NCBI GenBank assembly: GCA_023433705.1
Contig: JAEYUC010000008.1
Location: 1-39,313, forward strand
Origin: Pseudomonadota bacterium
GTDB taxonomy: Bacteria > Pseudomonadota > Gammaproteobacteria > Steroidobacterales > Steroidobacteraceae
Reading direction: 5' to 3'
DNA: 39,313 bases
Below are positions 24,530 to 35,704 of this stretch, in pieces. The stretch's first letter is position 1, and each line of letters opens with the position of its first letter. The notes under the pieces were generated by a model. It did no database searches and had not been told where the DNA came from. It was given only the letters and a program-made list of their open reading frames with translations. The position numbers were made by a program, and so were the translations under genes.

Positions 24530-26866
24530 ATGAATTTCCGCGAAAGTCTATCAAACGGTGTGCGCGCCCCGTCCCGGGATGCCGCGTTTTCGATTCGCCC
24601 GGTCGTCGCGGCGCTCCTCACGGGGATCGCCGTAGTGTTTTCACTCTGGCCTGCGAACGCGCGGTCCGGCGATCTGCCGCTGGAGCGGCTGTTCTCGGCC
24701 CCGGATCTTTCGGGCCCGACGCTGCGCGGCGTGAAGATCTCGCCCGACGGCAAGCTCGTCGCCTACCTGCGCGCGCGCGACGACGACAAGGATCGCTTCG
24801 ACCTGTGGGCGTTTGACGTAACGGCGGGGAAACACCGACAGCTCGTCGATTCGCGCGTGCTCGCCGGCGCCGATCGCGCGCTGTCGGCCGAGGAAGAGGC
24901 GCGCCGCGAGCGGCAACGCACGTCCGCTCTGTCCGGCATCGTGGAGTACAGCTTCGCGCCGAACAGCCGGCTGCTGCTGATTCCGCTCAACGGCGATCTG
25001 TACGTTTACGATCTCGCCCGCAAGCCGGAAGATGCCGTGCGTCGGCTCACCGAAACCGCGGGATACGAAACCGACGCGCGGTTCTCGCCCCGCTCGCGCT
25101 ACGTGAGCTTCGTGCGCGACCAGAACCTCTACGTTATCGATCTGGAGAACGGAATCGAGCGCGCGATCACGACCGAAGGCGGCGGCCTCGTGAGTTACGG
25201 CATGGCCGAATTCATCGCGCAGGAGGAGATGGACCGCGACACGGGCTACTGGTGGGCGCCGGACGAGAAACGCATCGTGCTGGCGCGCGTCGACGAGTCC
25301 GGAGTCAACGAAGTCGAGCGCTTCGAGATCCAGGCCACGGGCGCGACGATCGTTCGGCAGCGATATCCGGCGACCGGGACACCGAACGCGCGCGTCGACC
25401 TGTTCGTCGCGGAGCTCGGTTCGGAGCGGCGCGTGCAGCTCGACCTGGGCGCCGAGCACGATATCTATCTACCGCGCGTCGACTGGTTCCCGGACAGCCG
25501 CGGCATCGCCGTGCAGCGGCAGAGCCGCGACCAGAAGACGCTCGACCTGATGCGCTTCGATGCGCGCACCGGCCGCGGGCGTGTGTTGCTGACCGAGCGC
25601 AGCGAGCACTGGGTGCCGCTGCACCAGGAACTCACGTTCCTCGAGAAGTCGCCGCGCTTCATCTGGGCATCCTCGCGCGACGGATACCAGCATCTCTATC
25701 TATACGAGAACGACGGCACGCTCGTGGGGCAGATCACGAGCGGCGATTTCATGGTGATCGGCGAGAAAGGCGAGTCGGCGATCCGCGCCGTCGACGAGAA
25801 GGCGGGCCGCGTCTATTTCACGGCCAACCTGCCCTCGCCGATCGAACGGCAGCTGTACTGGGCGCCGCTGCCCGAACCAGGCAAGAGCAACTCGAAACTG
25901 CATCGCGTGACGAGCGACGCAGGCTGGCACGACATCGCGATGTCGAACGGCGCGCGCGTGTTCGTGGATACGTATTCGAACGCGGATACACCGACGAACG
26001 TGTCGCTGCGCCGCGCGAACGGCGCGAAGATCGCGGCGCTGCTGGAGAACAAGCTGGATTCCACACATCCGTATGCGCCTTATCTCGACGCGCACGTGAG
26101 CGCCGAGTTCGGAACGCTGAAAGCCGCCGACGGGCAGCTGTTGCAGTACAAGCTCATGAAACCGCGCAACCTGGCGCCGGGAGCGAAGCTGCCGGTTCTC
26201 ATCGAGGTATACGGCGGTCCCGGCGTGCAGCGCGTGATGAACGGGTGGGGCAAATTGTTCCACCAGTACCTGGTGCAGCACGGCTACGTCGTGTTCGCGC
26301 TCGACAATCGCGGTACCGGCCTGCGCGGTACGAAGTTCGAGACCGCGCTCGCGCTGCGCATGGGAGGTGTGGAAGTGCAGGATCAGCTGCGCGGCGTCGA
26401 ATACCTGCGCACCCTGCCGTTCGTCGATCCGTCACGCATCGGCATCTTCGGCTGGAGCTATGGCGGTTACATGACGCTCATGTGCCTGATGCAGCAACCG
26501 GATGCGTTCGCCGCGGGTGTCGCGGGCGCGCCGGTGACCGACTGGGCGCTGTACGACACCCACTACACCGAGCGCTACCTATCTACTCCGCGGCTGAACC
26601 CCGCCGGTTACGCGGCAAGCAACGTGCTCACGTACGCGAAGGACCTGCGCCGCCCGTTGCTGCTGGTGCACGGCATGGCGGACGACAACGTGTTGTTCGC
26701 GCACAGTACCGCGCTCATGAAGACGCTGCAGGATCTGCAGAAGCCGTTCGACCTGATGACCTACCCTGGCGGCAAACACGGCCTGATCCGCCAGAACGTC
26801 ACCGGCTGGCATGCGCACGCGAACATCGTTCGGTTCTTCGACCGCGAATTGGGGGCAGCTCCTTAG
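24530..26866 (+). CDS. Dipeptidyl-peptidase IV-like S9B serine peptidase
   Basis: Exported peptidase that should release X-Pro dipeptides from peptide N-termini. The 778-residue protein has an N-terminal hydrophobic signal segment (RPVVAALLTGIAVVFSLWPANA, split by eye at about residue 47), a DPPIV_N propeller (about 100-500) with the substrate-amine-binding Glu pair in AEFIAQEEMDRDTGYWW, and a hydrolase domain with Ser643 (GWSYGGYM), Asp719 (MADDNVLF) and His750 (GGKHGL). GTG 24527 and ATG 24530 are adjacent; I use the ATG. Only 15 nt separate it from the divergent prolyl oligopeptidase start, so promoters must reach into one or both coding regions. Together the two peptidases suggest use of proline-rich peptides. 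Confidence 0.94.
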   Translation: MNFRESLSNGVRAPSRDAAFSIRPVVAALLTGIAVVFSLWPANARSGDLPLERLFSAPDLSGPTLRGVKISPDGKLVAYLRARDDDKDRFDLWAFDVTAGKHRQLVDSRVLAGADRALSAEEEARRERQRTSALSGIVEYSFAPNSRLLLIPLNGDLYVYDLARKPEDAVRRLTETAGYETDARFSPRSRYVSFVRDQNLYVIDLENGIERAITTEGGGLVSYGMAEFIAQEEMDRDTGYWWAPDEKRIVLARVDESGVNEVERFEIQATGATIVRQRYPATGTPNARVDLFVAELGSERRVQLDLGAEHDIYLPRVDWFPDSRGIAVQRQSRDQKTLDLMRFDARTGRGRVLLTERSEHWVPLHQELTFLEKSPRFIWASSRDGYQHLYLYENDGTLVGQITSGDFMVIGEKGESAIRAVDEKAGRVYFTANLPSPIERQLYWAPLPEPGKSNSKLHRVTSDAGWHDIAMSNGARVFVDTYSNADTPTNVSLRRANGAKIAALLENKLDSTHPYAPYLDAHVSAEFGTLKAADGQLLQYKLMKPRNLAPGAKLPVLIEVYGGPGVQRVMNGWGKLFHQYLVQHGYVVFALDNRGTGLRGTKFETALALRMGGVEVQDQLRGVEYLRTLPFVDPSRIGIFGWSYGGYMTLMCLMQQPDAFAAGVAGAPVTDWALYDTHYTERYLSTPRLNPAGYAASNVLTYAKDLRRPLLLVHGMADDNVLFAHSTALMKTLQDLQKPFDLMTYPGGKHGLIRQNVTGWHAHANIVRFFDRELGAAP

Positions 26867-27252
26867 AGCTTGATGCGGCCGCCGCCCGGCGGCCCGCCGC
26901 CCATCGCGCCGCCTCCTTCGGGGACGACGATGCGCGACGCGGCTTCACGGCGCATTTCGCGCGCTTCTTCGATCGCCTGTTCGATGGCGACCTTCACGGC
27001 GTCGGGGAACTTGTTGCAGGCATCCTCGAGCGAGGACGCCTCGAGCTCGAACGCCAGCGGCAACACGCCGGCCGGTGTGAGTAGCTGGGTCTGACCGGAG
27101 TACAGGACCTGGCGCGAGGTGTCGTCGCTGCCGTCGCTCTTCACCGGCGTCAGCCGCCGCAGCGTTCCCGCCTTGCGATCCGTGAAGATCTCTTCGCGAT
27201 AGAGCTGAGTCGAGTCGAGTTTGATTTCCGGAAGTTGCTGCTCGGCGGCCAT
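26863..27252 (-). CDS. Conserved-looking small protein with glycine-rich tail, unknown function
   Basis: A 129-residue soluble protein that I cannot assign. Residues 1-75 look like a beta-rich domain (REEIFTDRKAGTLRRLTPV, VLYSGQTQLLTPAGVLPLAFEL). Residues 76-108 form a charged helix (LEDACNKFPDAVKVAIEQAI). The end is a glycine/proline tail (GGGAMGGGPPGGGR). There is no signal peptide. The ATG at 27252 is preferred to a GTG three codons earlier. It begins five bases after the mutT stop, so it is probably translated from the same message as mutT, and its stop codon overlaps the end of the convergent DPP IV-like gene by four bases. Confidence 0.75.
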   Translation of the reverse strand: MAAEQQLPEIKLDSTQLYREEIFTDRKAGTLRRLTPVKSDGSDDTSRQVLYSGQTQLLTPAGVLPLAFELEASSLEDACNKFPDAVKVAIEQAIEEAREMRREAASRIVVPEGGGAMGGGPPGGGRIKL

Positions 27253-27257
27253 CGAAT

Positions 27258-27719
27258 TCACCGTACTTGAGTTGAGGAGGACGGGCTCGCTGGCACGTCG
27301 GGTCCGGATGATAACGCCTGCAAGGCCGGGATGAGCGGGAGGTCGGCCGGCAGGAGGCGCTCACTGCCGAGGGACTGACAGTCCACCCACTTCAATTGCT
27401 GACCGTCGAGCCCGCGCGGCTCGCCGCTCAGGATGGAGGCGTGCAGCAATATGAGGTCGACGATGCGATCGGGATATTCGTGAGTCATCGTCGCGACCTT
27501 GCGGTGTACGCGCGACTCGATGCCCAGTTCCTCGCGCAATTCGCGCACCAGAGCCTGCTCATCGGTTTCCGCCGTTCCAACCTTTCCGCCCGGAAACTCC
27601 CACCAGCCGGCCATGTGTTTGCCCGCCGGTCGTTCGGCTAACAGCACGCGGCGTTCCGGATCCAGCAGCGCCGCCGCGACCACACGCAGCCTCGGCTTCA
27701 CGTTCAAACCATCGGGCAT
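27258..27719 (-). CDS. mutT: 8-oxo-dGTP diphosphatase MutT
   Basis: Nudix hydrolase that removes oxidised guanine nucleotides from the pool and prevents A:T to C:G transversions. The 153-residue protein contains the full Nudix box, from GGKVGTAETDEQ to VRELREELGI (G-x5-E-x7-REL-x-EELGI), preceded by MAGWWEFPGGK as in MutT proteins. WVDCQSL and LPADLPLIPAL mark the C-terminal part. The ATG at 27719 gives the family start (residues VAAALLD near 14-20); the same frame is open far upstream inside secA, which is not part of the gene. The secA-mutT order is typical of Gammaproteobacteria. A 71-nt gap with a REP-like palindrome separates it from secA. Confidence 0.93.
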   Translation of the reverse strand: MPDGLNVKPRLRVVAAALLDPERRVLLAERPAGKHMAGWWEFPGGKVGTAETDEQALVRELREELGIESRVHRKVATMTHEYPDRIVDLILLHASILSGEPRGLDGQQLKWVDCQSLGSERLLPADLPLIPALQALSSGPDVPASPSSSTQVR

Positions 27720-27749
27720 GAGGGCTGAGCCTTTTTGCCAGGTAAGAGT

Positions 27750-27778
27750 GTGGGGACAGACTTGAAGTCTGTCCCCAC
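27750..27778. repeat. REP-like palindrome between secA and mutT
   Basis: Perfect 13-bp arms GTGGGGACAGACT (27750-27762) and AGTCTGTCCCCAC (27766-27778) around TGA. The TGGGGACAGACTT core is of a kind I associate with dispersed palindromes linked to Y1-type (RAYT) transposases. No T-run follows on either strand, so it is not a classic terminator. Confidence 0.7.
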
Positions 27779-27790
27779 TCTTCAATGCCC

Positions 27791-30625
<2,835 letters not shown>

Positions 30626-30696
30626 TGAGAAATCCTTGCGAAAAACTTCAAGGCAGACAGTTACTTAGGGCTGCGCCTAGCCGGAAGCGGCCCGGT

Positions 30697-30702
30697 ATTC
30701 TA
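30697..30702 (-). promoter_or_regulatory. Possible -10 element for secA
   Basis: TAGAAT on the minus strand (30702-30697), followed by ACCGGGCC, matches five of six -10 bases and lies about 72 nt before the secA GTG. No good -35 box is seen. Confidence 0.3.
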
Positions 30703-30730
30703 CGGATAGACCGTGATGACGGGGAGGGGT

Positions 30731-30750
30731 TTTCGGGCCGCGGCCCGAAA
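30731..30750. terminator. Perfect 20-bp palindrome after the M23 peptidase gene
   Basis: TTTCGGGCC and GGCCCGAAA face each other across GC. Two more hairpins lie between it and the M23 stop: GCCCGG/CCGGGC (30763-30768, 30777-30782) and ACGGCG/CGCCGT (30819-30824, 30831-30836). None has a T-run, so end-of-transcript function is only likely by position. Confidence 0.4.
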
Positions 30751-30836
30751 TTGCAAGCGGGAGCCCGGCGAAGCGACCGGGCACGCGGGTTGGACCCTTG
30801 AGACCGCCCCTCTCGAGGACGGCGGCGTTGCGCCGT

Positions 30837-31742
30837 TCAGCGCCCGATGAAAGTCAGCGGGTCGACCTGGCGTCCGTTCTTCAGCACTTCGAAATGGACG
30901 TGAGGCCCGGTCGAGCGCCCCGTCGAACCGACGAAGGCCAGCGTATCGCCACGGGCCACGGTTTTACCGACGGTGACGGCAATGCCCTGGTTGTGGCCGT
31001 AGCGGGTCACGAGACCGTTGCCGTGGCTGACCTCGACGAGGTTTCCATAGCCCGCCTTCTCGCCCGCATAGGTAACGACGCCCGCCGCCACCGCGACGAC
31101 GTCCGCGCCATTGGTGCTCGCGAAGTCGATGCCCTTGTGGAATGCCTGGTGGCCGGTGAACGGATCCTGGCGCTCGCCGAAATAAGAAGAGATGTGGCCC
31201 GCGCGCACCGGCCGGCCATCTGGCCGGATTTGCTCGTCGAGTTTCTTCGACAGCAACGCGTTTTCGAGCGCGACCATCTGCGCGTCTCGCGAGGAGATCT
31301 TCTGCTCCAGGCCGTTGAGCATGGAGTTGAGGTCGGGTTCGGTGACCGCCGAGCCGGAGTCTTCGGGGCCGCCGATCGCCGGCGAGCTCTCGAAATCGAA
31401 TTCACGGTTGTCGATGTTCGCCATCTGGGTCAGGCGCTTGCCCAGCGCGTCGAGGCGGATGACGTGGGCATTCATCTGGCCGATACGCATGGCGACCGCG
31501 TCGACGCGGCGCTGGAGCTCGGCTTTCAGTTCCTGGATTTCCGCCTGCTGTTCGGCCAGCGTGTCCGACCACGTGGCGCCAGTTCGCGGACTCGACTTGC
31601 TCTCGCCGATCTTGAGACCGAGGCTGAAGGCGGTGGCGAGGATGGCCACGAGCACCGCCGCGAACGCGGTGACCGACAGGGGATGCGCAAGATTGAAATG
31701 ACGGGCTCGACCTTCGCGGCGCGAAAAGAAAATGATGTTCAT
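30837..31742 (-). CDS. M23-family peptidoglycan endopeptidase, membrane-anchored
   Basis: Cell-wall hydrolase-type protein of 301 residues. One membrane helix (about residues 20-43) serves as an uncleaved anchor, followed by a periplasmic coiled coil (60-110), a variable linker, and a C-terminal M23/LytM domain with the zinc ligands His202, Asp206 (HKGIDFAS) and His283, plus catalytic His281 (HVHFEV). All ligands are intact, so it is probably active, unlike EnvC-type LytM proteins. The ATG at 31742 has GGAG upstream; the frame's longer reading overlaps the dciA start. The position between lpxC/dciA and secA recurs in Gammaproteobacteria lacking secM. Presumed role: cutting peptide crosslinks during growth or division. 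Confidence 0.92.
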   Translation of the reverse strand: MNIIFFSRREGRARHFNLAHPLSVTAFAAVLVAILATAFSLGLKIGESKSSPRTGATWSDTLAEQQAEIQELKAELQRRVDAVAMRIGQMNAHVIRLDALGKRLTQMANIDNREFDFESSPAIGGPEDSGSAVTEPDLNSMLNGLEQKISSRDAQMVALENALLSKKLDEQIRPDGRPVRAGHISSYFGERQDPFTGHQAFHKGIDFASTNGADVVAVAAGVVTYAGEKAGYGNLVEVSHGNGLVTRYGHNQGIAVTVGKTVARGDTLAFVGSTGRSTGPHVHFEVLKNGRQVDPLTFIGR

Positions 31743-31892
31743 CGCGCGCGCTCCGCCAGGGTTACACCGTCCGGGTCTCGAAGACCCTGTTCTTCGTGCA
31801 TCAAGCACTTGCGCCTGGCCGGCGTCCTCGTTGTCATAGCTCCCTCGAGACTTTTGACCAGCAAACCACAGGGCCAGCAGGCGCGCGAAACT

Positions 31893-32252
31893 ATGCCCAA
31901 AAGACCCCGACGAGACAAGCAACCGGTCCGACCGGGTGCCAAACCGCGCACGATTGGCGACTTAATGTCGGCTCGTTTGCCAGCTTTCGCCCAGCGTGCC
32001 CTTTCGACGCCGGAGACGTCCGAGTGGCACGTCACAGTGATGAAGGTGCTCGGTCCGGAGCTGCAAAATAAGGTAAATAGCTGCGCTCTCGACAAGGGCC
32101 GGCTGGTCGTCGTGGCCGAATCCTCGGCCTGGGCTGCCCGGATACGCTTCCGTCTGGCCGAACAAGAGGCGTTGCTGCGCGAGAAGACTCCCGATTACCG
32201 GGAATTCAACGTCCGCGTACGGCCGCGACAGGCCCGTACCGGCGGGGCCTGA
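31893..32252 (+). CDS. dciA: DciA-like (DUF721) replicative helicase loader
   Basis: A 119-residue protein of the DciA/DUF721 family, which loads the replicative helicase DnaB in bacteria lacking DnaC-type loaders. It has a basic proline-rich N-terminus (MPKRPRRDKQPVRPGAK) and the compact domain TIGDLMSARLP ... WHVTVMKVLGPELQNKV ... DKGRLVVVAESSAWAARIRF ... LAEQEALL with the tryptophan/alanine pattern of the family. The frame is open from 30798, but only the ATG at 31893 fits. It is divergent from the M23 gene (150 nt between starts) and abuts the convergent GMC gene with no gap. DciA near secA and lpxC is common in Gammaproteobacteria. Confidence 0.85.
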   Translation: MPKRPRRDKQPVRPGAKPRTIGDLMSARLPAFAQRALSTPETSEWHVTVMKVLGPELQNKVNSCALDKGRLVVVAESSAWAARIRFRLAEQEALLREKTPDYREFNVRVRPRQARTGGA

Positions 32253-33944
32253 TCACAGCTCGCCAGAGGCCAGCCGGTCAGCCGCATGGTTCGCCGCCCG
32301 GGCGGACAGCGCCATGTACGTGAGCGACGGATTCACCGACCCGGTCGACGCCATGCACGAACCGTCCGTGATGAACAGGTTCTGCACGTCGTGCGCCTGG
32401 TTGTGGCGGTTCAGGACCGACGTCGCCGGGTCGTGACCCATGCGCGCCGTGCCCATTTCGTGGACCGCCGATCCGGGCGGCAGCGGCGAACCCAGCTCGC
32501 TGACATTTTCGAAGCCCGCCTCCTTCAGCATCTGAACGGCATCCGCGCTCGCCCGCTGGGCCATCCGGCGTTCGTTGTCGCCATGCGTGCATTCGATGTT
32601 GAGGAGCGGCAGTCCCCACTTGTCCGTGCGGCGCTCGTCCAGGGTCACGCGATTCTCCGCGCGCGGCAGCATCTCGCCGAAGCAAAGCAACCCGATCTCC
32701 CATTTGCCCGGCGACCGCAGCCGTTGTTTGAGCTGCGCGCCGATGCCCGCTTGCTGCGCCCCGCGATGCCAGGTCGAGCGGGCGCTGTAACCCTGGAAAC
32801 CAAAGCCACGTACGAACCCGGTTTCCGCCCGTTCGGTGGTGTTGAGGTAGCGCGGCACGTAGAAACCGGTCGGGCGGCGGCCGTAGTAGTAACGATCGAG
32901 GAATCCCGGGTGCGTCCCGCGCGCGCCGATGCCGACCACGTGGTCCATCAGATAGCGGCCGACGGCGCCCGAGCTGTTCGCCAGTCCGTTCGGGAACCGC
33001 TCGGACTGCGACGCCAGGAGTATCTGCGCCGTGCCCAGGGTCGACGCGCACAGGAAGACGACACGCGCCTGGTACGAGCGTCCCTGCTTCGTGTTCGCGT
33101 CGATGACGCGCACGCCCGAGACGCGATGCCTGGCGTGGTCGTAATCGAGCCGCTCGACGATCGCGTCGGTGACGATCGTGAGGTTGCCGGTGCGGTGCGC
33201 GGCCGGCAGCGTCGCGGACAACGAAGAGAAATATGCGCCGTATCCACACCCGCGTTCGCAGACGCCGCGCAGCTGGCAGGGGCCGCGCCCAAGCGCACTG
33301 TGTTCCGCCGATGGTTCAGTGAGGTTCGCACAGCGGCCAATCGTTACGCGGCGGGACGGACGGCGCGCTTCCGTACGTCGCTTGAATTCGAGTTCGATGC
33401 AGTTGAGTTCGAGCGGCGGAAGGAATTGCCCGTCGGGCAGATGATCGAGTCCTTCGTTCGCACCCGAGATCCCGGCGAAGCGTTCGACGCGGTCGTACCA
33501 GGGCGAGAGATCCGAATAACGAATCGGCCAGTCGACTCCGTGGCCGTCGAGCTTGTTGGCGTCGAAGTCCACGTCGCTCATGCGATAGCTCTGACGGCTC
33601 CATGTCAGAGAACGGCCGCCGAGGTGATAGCCGCGGATCCACGAGAACGGCTGGTCCGGCGGCGTGAGGTACGGGTGCTCGCTGTCCTTGACCCACCACT
33701 GCTTCGTGGCCGAGTTGAACGCGCTGCACTGGCTCTGGATCGGGTAATGCTCGGCGATCTCGTCCTGCGGCACGAGTCCGCGATTCGGCACGTCCCACGG
33801 CGCCGCGAAATCCTGGTAGTCGAGCCCGTGTTCGACGTGACGTCCGCGTTCGATGACGAGGGTCTTGAGTCCCCGCTCGCACAGCTCCTTCGCGACCCAG
33901 CCGCCGCTGATCCCGGAGCCCACGACGATGGCGTCGAAGATCAT
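32253..33944 (-). CDS. GMC-family FAD dehydrogenase, large subunit (substrate unknown)
   Basis: Flavin oxidoreductase of 563 residues. The FAD-binding GSGISGG motif is at residues 9-15 (VVGSGISGGWVAKEL), HLGGRSLTW marks the flavin-attachment loop, and the C-terminal GMC domain carries the catalytic His in VHEMGTARMG and Asn in GSVNPSLTYMALS. Cys223, Cys229 and Cys233 (CQLRGVCERGC) have the C-x5-C-x3-C spacing described for the [3Fe-4S] cluster of bacterial FAD-glucose dehydrogenase, so internal electron transfer is likely. It lacks a signal peptide and would be exported with its Tat-type small subunit, encoded 12 nt upstream. Relatives oxidise sugars or sugar acids; the substrate here is not determinable. 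Confidence 0.9.
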   Translation of the reverse strand: MIFDAIVVGSGISGGWVAKELCERGLKTLVIERGRHVEHGLDYQDFAAPWDVPNRGLVPQDEIAEHYPIQSQCSAFNSATKQWWVKDSEHPYLTPPDQPFSWIRGYHLGGRSLTWSRQSYRMSDVDFDANKLDGHGVDWPIRYSDLSPWYDRVERFAGISGANEGLDHLPDGQFLPPLELNCIELEFKRRTEARRPSRRVTIGRCANLTEPSAEHSALGRGPCQLRGVCERGCGYGAYFSSLSATLPAAHRTGNLTIVTDAIVERLDYDHARHRVSGVRVIDANTKQGRSYQARVVFLCASTLGTAQILLASQSERFPNGLANSSGAVGRYLMDHVVGIGARGTHPGFLDRYYYGRRPTGFYVPRYLNTTERAETGFVRGFGFQGYSARSTWHRGAQQAGIGAQLKQRLRSPGKWEIGLLCFGEMLPRAENRVTLDERRTDKWGLPLLNIECTHGDNERRMAQRASADAVQMLKEAGFENVSELGSPLPPGSAVHEMGTARMGHDPATSVLNRHNQAHDVQNLFITDGSCMASTGSVNPSLTYMALSARAANHAADRLASGEL

Positions 33945-33956
33945 GCGCGCGCTCCG

Positions 33957-34487
33957 TCAGACCGCCGACGCACGGCCGATCTCGTCCAGCGGCAGGCAGG
34001 CGCGCCAGGCGCCGGGCACCATCTCGAACCGCAGCTCCTGCGTGGCGCCGATCTGCGAGTGGTAGTAGCCCGCGAGCACGAGAAACTTGAGCCGGGCGTA
34101 CGCCTCGTCGCCGAGGACGAAGGCGGCCGCATCGAAATCCCGCAGCAGCTCGTGGCGCTGCTCGGGCAGGACCTGCGCGAACGACGCACCGAGGCGCACC
34201 CATGCGCGTTTGTCGATCTGTTCGAGCACGCCCGCGATCTGCGCGCGCGTCTGCGCCGAGGCCCACTGCTCCAGCATCGTGCGCACGAACTGCGGCACCC
34301 CCGCGGCGAGCGCCCCGGGCGTATCGGTGTCTGGAATCATCACGTCCGAAAACGTCTCGAGCAGCGCGAACTCGGCGGCCACGAGCGCACCCGCGCCGGC
34401 AGGCCGGTCGCCACGCGCGAAGCGCGTCAGCGCGGCGGCGCCGCCGAGCAGGAACACTGCGCCGAGCAGCAACGCCCTGCGGTTCAT
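33957..34487 (-). CDS. Gluconate 2-dehydrogenase subunit 3-type small subunit
   Basis: A 176-residue small subunit of membrane-bound sugar (acid) dehydrogenases. The N-terminus MNRRALLLGAVFLLGGAAAL is a twin-arginine-type signal, and the mature part contains the family's pattern FALLETFSDVMIPDTDTPGALAAGVPQFVRTML and FVLAGYYHSQIGATQEL. In this family the small subunit carries the signal that exports the folded FAD subunit. The ATG at 34487 starts exactly at the signal; the frame stays open to 34586, but the extra 33 residues are unlike a signal. It is 143 nt downstream of lpxC and 12 nt upstream of the GMC gene. The usual cytochrome c subunit gene is not present. Confidence 0.85.
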   Translation of the reverse strand: MNRRALLLGAVFLLGGAAALTRFARGDRPAGAGALVAAEFALLETFSDVMIPDTDTPGALAAGVPQFVRTMLEQWASAQTRAQIAGVLEQIDKRAWVRLGASFAQVLPEQRHELLRDFDAAAFVLGDEAYARLKFLVLAGYYHSQIGATQELRFEMVPGAWRACLPLDEIGRASAV

Positions 34488-34630
34488 TTTCGGTTCTGAA
34501 GTGGAATCGGGCACGGAAACCTCTGCCCGCTTTAACGGCTGGCGTTCGAAGTTCTGCACCGGAATATCGCGGACGCGGCAAGGCATTGCCGCGGCGGCGG
34601 CAGTGCGTCACAGGGCGAGAGGAACGCTGG

Positions 34631-35557
34631 TTAGATGGTCGAGCCGACCGGGACCGGTGGCGGCTGCACGTACGCGATGGGCGCGTCGGAAGGCTTCTCG
34701 AACACGACCGACTCCCACGCCTGCGGGGTCGCGATGAGCTTGCGCAGCAGCAGGTTGTTGAGCTTGTGGCCCGACTTGAAACCGCTGAACTCGCCGATCA
34801 GGCTGTGGCCGAGTAGATAGAGATCGCCGATCGCGTCGAGGATCTTGTGCTTGACGAACTCGTCCTCGTAACGGAGGCCGTCTTCGTTGAGCACGCGGAA
34901 ATCGTCGAGCACGATCGCGTTGTCGAGATTGCCGCCGAGCGCGAGATTGCGCGCGCGCATCATCTCGAGGTCGCGCATGAATCCGAAGGTGCGGGCGCGC
35001 GCGACTTCCTTGAGATACGACGTCGTGGAGAAATCCATCGATGCCTTGTTGGCGCGCCGCTTGAACAGCGGGTGGTTGAATTCGATTTCGAAGTTGACCT
35101 TGAACCCGTCGAAGGGACGGAACTCCGCCCACTTGTCCCCGTCCTCGACACGCACGCGCTGCTTGATGCGCACGAATTTCTTCGGCGTGCGCAGGTCCTC
35201 GAAGCCGGCCGATTGCAGCAGGAACACGAACGGCCCCGCGCTGCCGTCCATGATCGGAACCTCGGGCGCGCTCACTTCGACGTGCGCGTTGTCGATGCCC
35301 AGTCCCGCGAACGCCGACATCAGGTGCTCGACGGTCGACACACGCGCCTCACCATTCACGAGCACGGTGCCGAGTTGCGTGTCGCCCACGTTCTCGGCGT
35401 AGGCGCGCACTTCCGCGGGAGGATCGAGATCGGTACGTCGGAACACGATGCCCGTATCGGCCGCCGCGGGCCGGAGGGTCATCAGGACCTTCTTGCCCGT
35501 GTGCAGTCCCACGCCCTGGGCGCGGATGGAGTTTTTTAAGGTTCGTTGTCCGAGCAT
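34631..35557 (-). CDS. lpxC: UDP-3-O-acyl-N-acetylglucosamine deacetylase LpxC
   Basis: Zinc amidase of the committed step of lipid A synthesis. The 308-residue protein aligns along its length with E. coli LpxC: QRTLKNSIRAQGVGLHTGKK, STVEHLMSAFAGLGIDN with zinc ligand His78, PIMDGSAGPFVFLL, VEDGDKWAEFRPF, the RARTFGFMRD loop, and EDEFVKHKILDAIGDLYLLGH with the remaining zinc ligands. The ATG at 35557 matches the family start; the open frame to 35632 does not add homologous sequence. It follows ftsZ after 147 nt, the standard end of the dcw cluster. Its presence confirms a Gram-negative outer membrane. Confidence 0.97.
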   Translation of the reverse strand: MLGQRTLKNSIRAQGVGLHTGKKVLMTLRPAAADTGIVFRRTDLDPPAEVRAYAENVGDTQLGTVLVNGEARVSTVEHLMSAFAGLGIDNAHVEVSAPEVPIMDGSAGPFVFLLQSAGFEDLRTPKKFVRIKQRVRVEDGDKWAEFRPFDGFKVNFEIEFNHPLFKRRANKASMDFSTTSYLKEVARARTFGFMRDLEMMRARNLALGGNLDNAIVLDDFRVLNEDGLRYEDEFVKHKILDAIGDLYLLGHSLIGEFSGFKSGHKLNNLLLRKLIATPQAWESVVFEKPSDAPIAYVQPPPVPVGSTI

Positions 35558-35625
35558 GTGATTCCGACTCCCGCAACCGTTTTCGCGCGGTACGGGTAGC
35601 GCCGCCCGTGGGGCTCGGGGGAGCG

Positions 35626-35643
35626 GCCGCAAAAGACTGCGGC
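35626..35643. other. Small hairpin in the ftsZ-lpxC gap
   Basis: GCCGCA (35626-35631) and TGCGGC (35638-35643) around a 6-nt loop. It lacks a T-run and probably acts, if at all, as a partial stop or mRNA stabiliser between ftsZ and lpxC. Confidence 0.3.
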
Positions 35644-35704
35644 ACCGAGACTCACAAAAGGGGCGCTACCGTAACACAGTTCGAACCGACCCGTTCCTCG
35701 GGGG

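Noticed and set aside
30798..31892. Long N-terminal extension of dciA
   Set aside because: The frame is open because it runs antisense to the M23 gene; family similarity begins only at ATG 31893.
32286..34499. A 737-codon open frame on the plus strand opposite the GMC genes
   Set aside because: Antisense shadow of two clear genes; composition is low-complexity arginine-rich and no motif is recognisable.
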